DNA from: an uncultured Lachnospiraceae bacterium
GTDB taxonomy: Bacteria; Bacillota_A; Clostridia; Lachnospirales; Lachnospiraceae
Length of the DNA: 5,095 bases
Reading direction: 5' to 3'
Assembly (NCBI GenBank): GCA_902787595.1
Contig: CADAHD010000179.1
Coordinates: 1-5,095, forward strand
Part shown: positions 1-5,095 of the stretch, in pieces
Numbering within the stretch: position 1 is the stretch's first letter
How the letters are laid out: every line of letters starts with the position of its first letter
Program-made: the position numbers and the translations under genes
Notes under the pieces: generated by a model
The model's input: only the letters and a program-made list of their open reading frames with translations
What the model was told of the DNA's origin: nothing
Database searches by the model: none

Positions 1-515
1 AGAGGGAAAACAGCAGGCACTTCCATAACATGGCCAATACTGATTCCCTGACGGGTATAAGGAACAAGCATGCATATTCCTATAATGAAACGGAACTTAA
101 TAAAAAAATAAAGAATAACGAGATAAAGAAGCTGGCGATCATTGTCTGCGATGTTAACGGGCTTAAGCTGGTAAATGATACGCAGGGGCACGCTGCCGGC
201 GACAAGCTTATAAAAGATGCCAGCAAAATGCTGTGCGAACACTTTACTCACGGCGCGGTATTCAGGATAGGCGGAGATGAGTTCGTGGTTATCCTTCAGG
301 AAAAGGGCTTTGATACCATGGAGGAGACGATGGCCGTGTTTAACAGCAAAGTGGAAGAGAATATCAAAACAAAGGAAGTAGTGATCGCTATAGGATATTC
401 CGTATTGGAGGAAAGCGATGACCGGCTCCGTGATGTATTTGAACGTGCGGATCATATGATGTATGAGCGCAAAAAGCAGTTAAAGGAGATGGGCGCGCCT
501 TCCAGACCGGCTTGA
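1..515 (+). CDS. Diguanylate cyclase GGDEF domain, 5'-truncated gene
   Basis: C-terminal catalytic domain of a diguanylate cyclase, which joins two GTP into the second messenger c-di-GMP. The frame is open to the window edge and encodes RENSRHFHN before the first Met (base 30). That Met sits inside the usual GGDEF domain opening (MANTDSLTGIRNKHAY), so the true start and any sensor region lie upstream. Counting from that Met, the metal-binding segment DVNGLKLVND is at 41-50, GH at 53-54, the intact signature GGDEF at 81-85, AIGYSV near 120-125, and the terminal RADHMMYERK helix at 139-148. An intact GGDEF suggests an active enzyme. The product-inhibition I-site (RxxD five residues before GGDEF) is absent: that position reads FTHG. 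The gene ends in TGA with no visible terminator. Family call is firm; the input signal is unknown because the N-terminus is missing. Confidence 0.93.
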   Translation, partial: RENSRHFHNMANTDSLTGIRNKHAYSYNETELNKKIKNNEIKKLAIIVCDVNGLKLVNDTQGHAAGDKLIKDASKMLCEHFTHGAVFRIGGDEFVVILQEKGFDTMEETMAVFNSKVEENIKTKEVVIAIGYSVLEESDDRLRDVFERADHMMYERKKQLKEMGAPSRPA

Positions 516-529
516 TATTACAGGGTGCA

Positions 530-558
530 TTGAAAGACGGACAGGATAATGTTATAAT
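530..558 (+). promoter_or_regulatory. Sigma-A promoter with extended -10
   Basis: TTGAAA (530-535, one mismatch to TTGACA), a 17-base spacer, then a perfect TATAAT (553-558) preceded by the extended -10 TG at 550-551. Transcription should start near 564-566, giving a 5' leader of about 36 bases before the ATG at 601. This is the only convincing promoter I see in the window and it probably drives the whole block of genes from 601 onward. No operator-like inverted repeat is evident around it, so it may be constitutive. Confidence 0.8.
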
Positions 559-585
559 TAACTGTTCGTTTTTTGATATTGTATC

Positions 586-590
586 GGAGG
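586..590 (+). promoter_or_regulatory. Ribosome-binding site for the coiled-coil gene
   Basis: GGAGG lies 10 bases before the ATG at 601. The spacing is slightly long but the match to the anti-Shine-Dalgarno sequence is strong, and it fixes this start. Confidence 0.75.
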
Positions 591-600
591 TAATTGCGGG

Positions 601-2154
601 ATGGCTGTAACTGAAACCAATTCCGAAATCCTGAAAAAAGATAATAAGAGTTCAAAGAAAAAAACATCGGCTCCGGCAACGGCTTTTTCTTTTAAGGAGA
701 AGGCAGTTCTGGAGTCTGGTTCGTATTCGGTGGCGTTGCCGGATGATTTTTCATATAAAAAAGAATATGGGATCCCTGCCGTTCAAGGGCAGGAGATCGT
801 GGATTTTATTGCCTGGTCGCCGGCTTCCGCGCCTGTGGAAAAGTGGGAAGACAGCAGGATAGCCATCAGCGCAGCAGGTAAAAGTGAAGATATAAGATAT
901 GCTTTAAAAGACGGGATCGAGGCTTTTAAGGCGGCTTTTGAGGCGCTGCCCGGAATTAAGGAAAATTCCAGGGAGACAGAGTGTTACAGTGAAGAAGACG
1001 GACAGAAGGTCTATTGTTATATACGCCGCAAGATCAACGGTAAACGCACGAGCTTTTGCTGTATAGCGGGGGATGGCGCCGAATTGCGCCAGTTCTCGAT
1101 ACGCTTTAATACCGGACTGTCAAAGGAAAAGATGGAGCGCTCCGTGCTGGAGTGGCTCAAGAAAGTAGAGATAAAAGCTGCTTTGGAACCCGCAGCAGAG
1201 GAAGCGCAGCCGGAAGCTGAGATAGCAGAGACTGTTGTTGAGCAGCCGGGAATTATTGAGCCGCAGCCGGAGATCGAGGAACCTGCTCCCGAGCCGGACC
1301 CGCGGCAGCTGCTTATCGATAGTCTGAAGAGGAAATTGGTGGAGGCGGATGCCGAGCTTGTGTGGTATAAGAATAAAAGAGCTGAGGCAGCTAAGAAGCT
1401 GGAAGAGGCAGAGCGCACATATTCGAGGCTGCTTTCGGATAAGCTGATAGAGGAAGAGTCGACCAAGCTGCAGATACGCAGCATAGAAGCAAAGGCAGCA
1501 GAAAAGGAAAATGCCATAGCCGAGCTTAAACGCAGGCGCAGGGATCTGCGCGCTCAAAAGGAAGAATATCGTAAAGATATAAGCAATCTGGAGCCGGAGC
1601 GCAAGGCAAAGAGTAAAGAGATAGACATGGAGCGCAAAGCGCTGGAGGAAAAGCTGAATCTGCTGGCTGACGAAAAGGCGGAGATACAGGAAGAAAAGGC
1701 TGATAAGAAATCAAAACTTCAGGGAGTATTCCTGTTTAAGAAGAAAAAGCAGCAGGAATATAATGAGGTAAAGAGCAGGCTGAAAGAAAAGAACAGTGAG
1801 ATATCGGCCTGTGACGAGGAGATAGAGAGTCTCAATGCAAAGGTCGCAGAATTAAAAGCCAATACGGAAAAAGAAAGAGACAGACTGAATGGCGAGATAA
1901 AGCGCCTTGAATTTGAAGAAAAAGAAGTCCACCGCGAGATAACAGGCGGTGAGGAAGAGTTAAAGAAAATAGCCAAAGAGAAAACCATGTTACAGGAGAA
2001 GATCAGGGACTATCAGCTTTCAAAAGCAAACGCCGCAAAAGAGATGACGGAATGCAAAAGACAGTATGATGTCTGTGATGCGGATGTCTGCAGATATGAG
2101 GCAGACAGAAAGCGTATCGTTGAAGAACTGCAGAATAACGGAGTGTACCTGTGA
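601..2154 (+). CDS. Cytosolic protein with N-terminal globular domain and long coiled coil, function unknown
   Basis: 517 residues, not a family I can name. Residues 1-28 are polar and Lys-rich, with no signal peptide or membrane segment. Residues about 35-192 look like a compact alpha/beta domain: it opens SYSVALPDDF (41-50), alternates short strands and helices, and ends with a helix and VEIK. The layout recalls PsbP/Mog1-like domains, but that is only an impression. Residues 193-234 are a Pro/Glu-rich linker with PQPE/APEPDP runs. Residues about 235-512 are almost continuous charged coiled coil, broken near 373-384 by LQGVFLFKKKKQ, a hydrophobic-plus-basic break like the hairpin turns of other Firmicutes coiled-coil proteins. 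It has eight Cys (128, 139, 153, 154, 404, 485, 492, 497). First gene after the promoter, and 44 bases ahead of the SPFH gene, it may be a scaffold partner of that protein (inference). Confidence 0.85.
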   Translation: MAVTETNSEILKKDNKSSKKKTSAPATAFSFKEKAVLESGSYSVALPDDFSYKKEYGIPAVQGQEIVDFIAWSPASAPVEKWEDSRIAISAAGKSEDIRYALKDGIEAFKAAFEALPGIKENSRETECYSEEDGQKVYCYIRRKINGKRTSFCCIAGDGAELRQFSIRFNTGLSKEKMERSVLEWLKKVEIKAALEPAAEEAQPEAEIAETVVEQPGIIEPQPEIEEPAPEPDPRQLLIDSLKRKLVEADAELVWYKNKRAEAAKKLEEAERTYSRLLSDKLIEEESTKLQIRSIEAKAAEKENAIAELKRRRRDLRAQKEEYRKDISNLEPERKAKSKEIDMERKALEEKLNLLADEKAEIQEEKADKKSKLQGVFLFKKKKQQEYNEVKSRLKEKNSEISACDEEIESLNAKVAELKANTEKERDRLNGEIKRLEFEEKEVHREITGGEEELKKIAKEKTMLQEKIRDYQLSKANAAKEMTECKRQYDVCDADVCRYEADRKRIVEELQNNGVYL

Positions 2155-2163
2155 CTTGAGGCA

Positions 2164-2185
2164 GTTTAACAGGTAGCCTTTAAAC
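2164..2185 (+). other. Intercistronic stem-loop next to the SPFH ribosome-binding site
   Basis: GTTTAA and AGG pair with CCT and TTAAAC around a TAG loop, giving nine base pairs with one bulged C (2170). The stem ends exactly where the G-run used as ribosome-binding site begins (2186). There is no T-run after it, so it is not a standard intrinsic terminator. It may affect mRNA processing or access to the ribosome-binding site. The stem is AT-rich and modest in strength, so chance is possible. Confidence 0.35.
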
Positions 2186-2191
2186 GGGGGG
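2186..2191 (+). promoter_or_regulatory. Atypical G-run ribosome-binding site for the SPFH gene
   Basis: A run of six G lies seven bases before the ATG at 2199, where GGAGG would be expected. It matches the anti-Shine-Dalgarno only in part. The start is supported by the protein, since MGIIKAAF is the normal N-terminus for this family. Confidence 0.55.
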
Positions 2192-2198
2192 CAAAGCT

Positions 2199-3005
2199 AT
2201 GGGTATCATTAAAGCAGCGTTCGCATCGGCGAGTACATTGGCGGAGGATCAGTGGAAGGAATACTTCTATTGTCCCGCTATTCCCGAAGATACGATAATG
2301 GTCAGATCCTTGAAACGTACTTCGGAACGCTCGGCCAATAACGGCAGCGATGATATCGTTACCGACGGCTCCATAATAGCCGTGGCTGACGGGGAATACG
2401 CCATCGTGGTGAGCAACGGAAAGCTTGCTGCCGAATATAAGGAATCCGGCGCACATACCTTTGTAAGCGGCGAGACTACCTCGGTATTCCATGGCGGAAA
2501 TCTGTCGAGCCTGGGAAAGGAATTCGGCAGGCGTTTTTCCTTTGGCGGGGATACGCCGGGCGTGGTGCAGAGAGTATATTATTTCAATACAAAAGAGATG
2601 CCCGGAGAGAGCTTCAGCGGAGGGAATATTCCCTTCCGTGTTTTGGATGAAAATACAGGTCTGGATATCGACTGCATGCTTTCCGTATCGGGGTATTATA
2701 CCTATCACATAGCCAACCCCATAATCATCTATAAACAGCTCATAGGTAATATCGAGCATAATTATAAGGCGGGTACCCTGCTTAAGATGATGAGCAACGA
2801 AGTAAAAGCTGTGATACTTTCTTCCTGCGGGAGCGTATCCGCGCTGGGAATGCGGCCTTCGCAGATAGCGCAGATGCTGCCGGAGATAGAAGAGAAAGCA
2901 AGGCAGGCGGCCAATAAAAAGCTTTATGAACTGAGGGGCATAGAACTGGTATCCTTCGTCATCACCGCCTTCAGGGTTAGCGGAAAGGATATGGCTGTCA
3001 TCTAG
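2199..3005 (+). CDS. SPFH-domain (YdjI-like, 'virion core protein') protein, cut short by an in-frame TAG
   Basis: 268 residues, the SPFH/band-7-like part of a protein related to Bacillus subtilis YdjI, which is encoded with PspA and takes part in membrane-stress complexes. Family features seen: N-terminal MGIIKAAF then DQWKEYFYC (17-25); a Ser/Asn-rich SERSANNGSDD stretch (42-52); the strand pair GSIIAVADGEYAIVV (57-71); GRRFSFGGDTP and QRVYYFNTKE (110-133); IPFRVLDENTGLDID (144-158); SGYYTYHIANP (164-174); and a helix leading to RGIELVSFVI (246-255). It has no signal peptide or clear membrane segment. The protein stops after GKDMAVI, but the same frame continues past the TAG into the expected linker and zinc ribbon, ending at 3224. 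The full gene would therefore be 2199-3224 with 341 codons. As read, the SPFH part is complete but its tail is lost. It lies between the coiled-coil gene and the exporter genes. Family call is firm; whether it still works is unknown. Confidence 0.87.
   Translation: MGIIKAAFASASTLAEDQWKEYFYCPAIPEDTIMVRSLKRTSERSANNGSDDIVTDGSIIAVADGEYAIVVSNGKLAAEYKESGAHTFVSGETTSVFHGGNLSSLGKEFGRRFSFGGDTPGVVQRVYYFNTKEMPGESFSGGNIPFRVLDENTGLDIDCMLSVSGYYTYHIANPIIIYKQLIGNIEHNYKAGTLLKMMSNEVKAVILSSCGSVSALGMRPSQIAQMLPEIEEKARQAANKKLYELRGIELVSFVITAFRVSGKDMAVI
3003..3005 (+). other. In-frame amber codon inside the SPFH/zinc-ribbon gene
   Basis: Codon 269 is TAG, within ATC-TAG-GAT-ATC-CAG. The frame before and after is continuous, and both halves match one family: DMAVI, then DIQQTAVYKDPEMAKAALV. 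Relatives, as I recall them, carry a polar residue such as Lys, Arg, Gln or Glu here, so one base change from AAG, CAG or GAG would explain it. The other complete genes in the window end in TGA (515, 2154) or TAA (4963), and no other gene contains an internal TAG, so reassignment of TAG is not otherwise suggested. Confidence 0.9.
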
Positions 3006-3041
3006 GATATCCAGCAGACTGCGGTTTATAAGGATCCGGAA

Positions 3042-3224
3042 ATGGCTAAGGCAGCCCTTGTAAAAGCACAGACCGGAGCACTTACGACGGCAGCAGGCAA
3101 TTCTGCAGGCGCAATGATGGGCGTGGCAGCAGTGAACGCTATGGCTGCCAAATTCTGCCGTGAGTGCGGGACTAAGCTTATGGGCGGAAAATTCTGTCCC
3201 GGCTGCGGGCAAAAACTGGAATAA
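3042..3224 (+). CDS. C-terminal linker and double-CxxC zinc ribbon of the SPFH protein (separated fragment)
   Basis: Same frame as the SPFH gene and separated from it only by the TAG at 3003-3005; the open stretch actually starts at 3006. From the ATG at 3042 it gives 60 residues: an Ala-rich linker (MAKAALVKAQTGALTTAAGN, then an Ala/Gly/Met stretch), and then a compact zinc ribbon with Cys at 39, 42, 52 and 55 (FCRECG and FCPGCG). The four Cys should bind one zinc and probably mediate protein contacts. AAGGA at 3030-3034 lies seven bases before this ATG, so independent initiation or re-initiation after the amber stop is possible, but that motif also encodes the conserved Lys-Asp of the parent protein and may be coincidence. 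It is best read as the tail of the upstream gene, with a separate small protein as the alternative. It ends five bases before the ABC gene. Confidence 0.7.
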   Translation: MAKAALVKAQTGALTTAAGNSAGAMMGVAAVNAMAAKFCRECGTKLMGGKFCPGCGQKLE

Positions 3225-3229
3225 AGGAT

Positions 3230-4963
3230 ATGAAACTGATCTTCCGATCTATGGGGAAGTATAAAGCAGCTGTATTTCTTGCTATCTTTATCAAACTCAT
3301 TGGCACTATGGCCGAGCTGACACTTCCTTATATACTTGAATATATGATAGACCATGTGGTGCCTGCAGGAGAACTGAAAAGCGTTCTCCTGTGGGGCGGC
3401 CTTATGTTTGCTGCGGCAATTTTCTGCAGGCAGTTTAATGTGATGGCAAACAGAAAGGCGATAGACAACGCCCACAGGGTCAGCTTTGACGTGCGCCAGG
3501 CCCTCTTTAAAAAGACGGCGAATCTTTCCGGCGGACGTTTTGATTCTTTCGGACTTCCCAGCCTGATAAGCCGTATGGCCAGCGACAGCTATAACGTGCA
3601 GTCGGCTGTGGCGCAGCTTCAGAGCCTTTGCGTACGCGCACCCATGATGCTCTTTGGCGGCGTGGTGATGACGCTGATGATGGACTTTGCACTGGCGATG
3701 ATCCTGATAGTGATGCTGCCGGTACTTATCTTTATCGTGATCTTTGTATCTTCAAGGGGTATCCCACTGTACACTGCAGTGCAGGGCAAGCTGGACCGCG
3801 TGGTGCGCATCATGCGCGAGAACATTACGGGCATCAGGGTAGTGAAGGCGCTCAGTAAGGGAGAATACGAGAAAAAGCGTTTTGCCGGGGCCAATGAAGA
3901 CATGGCGCGCAGCGATATCAAAGCCGGAACTATCATGGCTGTGCCGGCGCCATTTATGCAGCTGTGCTTAAACAGCGGTCTTACTCTGGTAGTATTCTTT
4001 GGCGCGGTAAGGGTGAATGAAGGTCTGACGCAGCCCGGCGTTATCCTTGCTTTTCTTACTTATTTCAACATGATAACCATGGGCGTGATGGGACTCAGCA
4101 GGATATTCATGAGCATGAGCAAGGCCAGTGCCAGTGCGGACAGGATACAGGAAGTGCTGGATACCGAAGACGACTGGCAGATATCGGAGACGGATTACAA
4201 AGACGACGGGCATATCATATTTAACGATGTGAGCTTTTCCTACAGCGGTGATGAGGGAAAGGATGAGGACTTTGCAGGCGGTGAGCGTGAGCTGGCGCTG
4301 GATAGGATAAGCTTTTCACTTGCAAAGGGAGAGAGCCTGGGGATCATAGGACCTACGGGCTGCGGAAAGACTACGGTCATCAATCTGCTGATGAGATTTT
4401 ATGACGCGGACAGCGGGCGCATCAGCATAGACGGACGCGATGTTAAGAGCTACGAAAAGGATGAGCTGCGCGGGAAATTCGGTGTGGTATTCCAGAACGA
4501 TATGATCTTCCAGGATTCGGTAAAGAACAATATAGACTTTGGCCGCGGTCTTTCACAGGAAGCATTGGATGCGGCAGCAGAGGACGCCGTGGCGATGGAG
4601 TACATCGAGAGCCTTGAGGGCGGGATGGAATATCAGGCAGCCATAAGGGGTGCGAACCTTTCCGGAGGACAGAAGCAGAGGCTGCTGGTGGCAAGGGCTC
4701 TGGCAGGAAAGCCGGAGATACTGATACTGGACGACAGCTCCAGCGCACTGGATTACAGGACGGATGCGCAGATGCGTGCCGCCATCAAAAAGGACCACAA
4801 AGATTCAACGCTTATAATGATAGCCCAGCGTGTGAGCAGCATCATGGGCATGGATCATATCATGGTGATGGATAACGGAAGATGCATAGGTTACGGGACA
4901 CACGAAGAGCTGATGAAGAACTGCCCCGCTTACAAAGAAACCTATGAGATGCAGACCACATAA
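3230..4963 (+). CDS. ABC half-exporter with degenerate ATPase site (TM287/BmrC-type subunit)
   Basis: 577 residues, normal length for an ABC exporter half: a six-helix membrane domain (about 1-310) fused to an ATPase domain (about 328-577). Likely membrane helices lie near 14-38, 51-70, 132-152, 154-175, 238-262 and 268-292. ATPase motifs: aromatic A-loop Tyr338, Walker A GPTGCGKT (374-381), Q-loop Gln422, signature LSGGQ (477-481), Walker B ILILD (497-501), D-loop SALD (505-508). The catalytic Glu after Walker B is Asp502 and the switch His is Gln533 (IAQRVSSI). These two changes mark the degenerate-site subunit of heterodimeric exporters such as TM287/288. The partner gene starts 9 bases downstream. 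The substrate cannot be told; drugs, lipids or peptides are possible. The start at 3230 fits the family N-terminus (MKLIFRSMGKYK), but AAAGGA is only about one base from the ATG, so translation probably depends on ribosomes ending at 3224. A short acidic insertion (341-349) follows the A-loop. Confidence 0.93.
   Translation: MKLIFRSMGKYKAAVFLAIFIKLIGTMAELTLPYILEYMIDHVVPAGELKSVLLWGGLMFAAAIFCRQFNVMANRKAIDNAHRVSFDVRQALFKKTANLSGGRFDSFGLPSLISRMASDSYNVQSAVAQLQSLCVRAPMMLFGGVVMTLMMDFALAMILIVMLPVLIFIVIFVSSRGIPLYTAVQGKLDRVVRIMRENITGIRVVKALSKGEYEKKRFAGANEDMARSDIKAGTIMAVPAPFMQLCLNSGLTLVVFFGAVRVNEGLTQPGVILAFLTYFNMITMGVMGLSRIFMSMSKASASADRIQEVLDTEDDWQISETDYKDDGHIIFNDVSFSYSGDEGKDEDFAGGERELALDRISFSLAKGESLGIIGPTGCGKTTVINLLMRFYDADSGRISIDGRDVKSYEKDELRGKFGVVFQNDMIFQDSVKNNIDFGRGLSQEALDAAAEDAVAMEYIESLEGGMEYQAAIRGANLSGGQKQRLLVARALAGKPEILILDDSSSALDYRTDAQMRAAIKKDHKDSTLIMIAQRVSSIMGMDHIMVMDNGRCIGYGTHEELMKNCPAYKETYEMQTT
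3366..3391 (+). repeat. Perfect 9-bp inverted repeat inside the ABC gene
   Basis: CAGGAGAAC (3366-3374) and GTTCTCCTG (3383-3391) flank an 8-base loop; two G-T wobbles could extend the stem by two pairs. It lies in the codons for the first extracytoplasmic loop and start of helix 2. In the mRNA it would form a stable hairpin, but there is no T-run and one such repeat in about 5 kb is not far from chance. Confidence 0.4.
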
Positions 4964-4967
4964 GAGG
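4964..4967 (+). promoter_or_regulatory. Ribosome-binding site for the second ABC gene
   Basis: GAGG directly after the TAA of the first ABC gene, five bases before the ATG at 4973. It supports that start and tight co-expression of the two subunits. Confidence 0.65.
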
Positions 4968-4972
4968 TAGAT

Positions 4973-5095
4973 ATGCCGGGACCCGGAGACAGAGGAACAG
5001 AAAAGCAGAAACCGAAGCATGCGAAGCGCACACTGCGCCGCCTGCTTAAGTATCTCATGGAATATGCATGGGTTGTTCTTCTGCTGCTTGTTTTT
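4973..5095 (+). CDS. Partner ABC half-exporter, N-terminus only (cut by window end)
   Basis: The first 41 codons of a gene that runs off the right edge. The protein begins MPGPGDRGTEKQKPKHAKRT, a Gly/Pro/Lys-rich cytoplasmic leader typical of the second subunit in paired clostridial ABC exporters, followed by LRRLLKYLMEYAW and a hydrophobic run (VVLLLLVF) that should be the start of membrane helix 1. It follows the first ABC gene by nine bases with its own ribosome-binding site. By analogy with TM288 and BmrD it should carry the intact catalytic Glu and switch His that the first subunit lacks, but this part is outside the window. The call rests on N-terminal style and on position. Confidence 0.8.
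   Translation, partial: MPGPGDRGTEKQKPKHAKRTLRRLLKYLMEYAWVVLLLLVF

Noticed and set aside
30..515. Reading the cyclase as a complete 161-residue gene starting at the ATG at 30
   Set aside because: The frame is open upstream to the window edge, the Met lies within the conserved domain opening, and no ribosome-binding site precedes it.
569..574. T-run as a possible terminator for the cyclase gene
   Set aside because: No stem precedes it and it lies in the leader downstream of the predicted transcription start.
1017..1557. Two overlapping minus-strand open frames within the coiled-coil gene
   Set aside because: Low-complexity Ser/Leu-rich products are the expected antisense reading of Glu/Lys/Ala-rich coiled-coil codons.
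3003..3005. Pyrrolysine or a recoded genetic code to explain the TAG
   Set aside because: No methylamine-methyltransferase context, no other in-frame TAG in the window, and a single base change is the simpler explanation. It cannot be fully excluded without the genome.
2166..3212. A 348-codon open frame on the minus strand covering the SPFH gene
   Set aside because: It opens with TTG, the protein is His/Cys/Arg-rich with no recognisable domain, and it mirrors a + strand gene with clear family motifs, so it is a shadow.
3772..3781. 10-base palindrome CACTGCAGTG in the ABC gene
   Set aside because: A short self-complementary word inside coding sequence with no loop or partner site; expected by chance.

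Overview
The window looks like chromosomal DNA from a member of the Bacillota, most likely a gut or rumen Lachnospiraceae-type clostridium. The pointers are the style of the GGDEF domain (CDVNGLKLVND), the Gram-positive ribosome-binding sites, a sigma-A promoter, mid-range GC by eye, and a tandem heterodimeric ABC exporter of a kind common in that group. The genus is not determined. All genes are on the + strand; there are no RNA genes, mobile elements or CRISPR arrays, and no gene-free stretch is longer than about 85 bases.

Bases 1-515 are the 3' end of a diguanylate cyclase gene whose start lies left of the window. An 85-base gap holds a near-consensus extended -10 promoter. It drives what looks like one operon of at least four genes: a 517-residue soluble protein with an N-terminal globular domain and a long coiled coil (601-2154); an SPFH-type protein of the YdjI-like, 'virion core protein' family ending in a double-CxxC zinc ribbon (2199-3224); an ABC half-exporter with a degenerate ATPase site (3230-4963); and the first 41 codons of its partner half-exporter (4973 to the window edge).

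The most notable point is that the SPFH gene is cut by a single in-frame TAG at 3003-3005. The frame stays open beyond it for 72 codons and encodes the family's expected C-terminal linker and zinc ribbon. It is either a recent nonsense mutation, a sequence error, or a stop that is read through or bypassed by restarting at an internal ATG (3042).

As inference, the coiled-coil and SPFH/zinc-ribbon proteins may form a membrane-associated scaffold, loosely like PspA with YdjI in Bacillus subtilis, co-expressed with a two-subunit exporter. The cyclase upstream is probably a separate unit, though no terminator separates it from the operon. No wholly new system can be proven from this window; the interrupted SPFH gene and its coiled-coil neighbour are the best leads.
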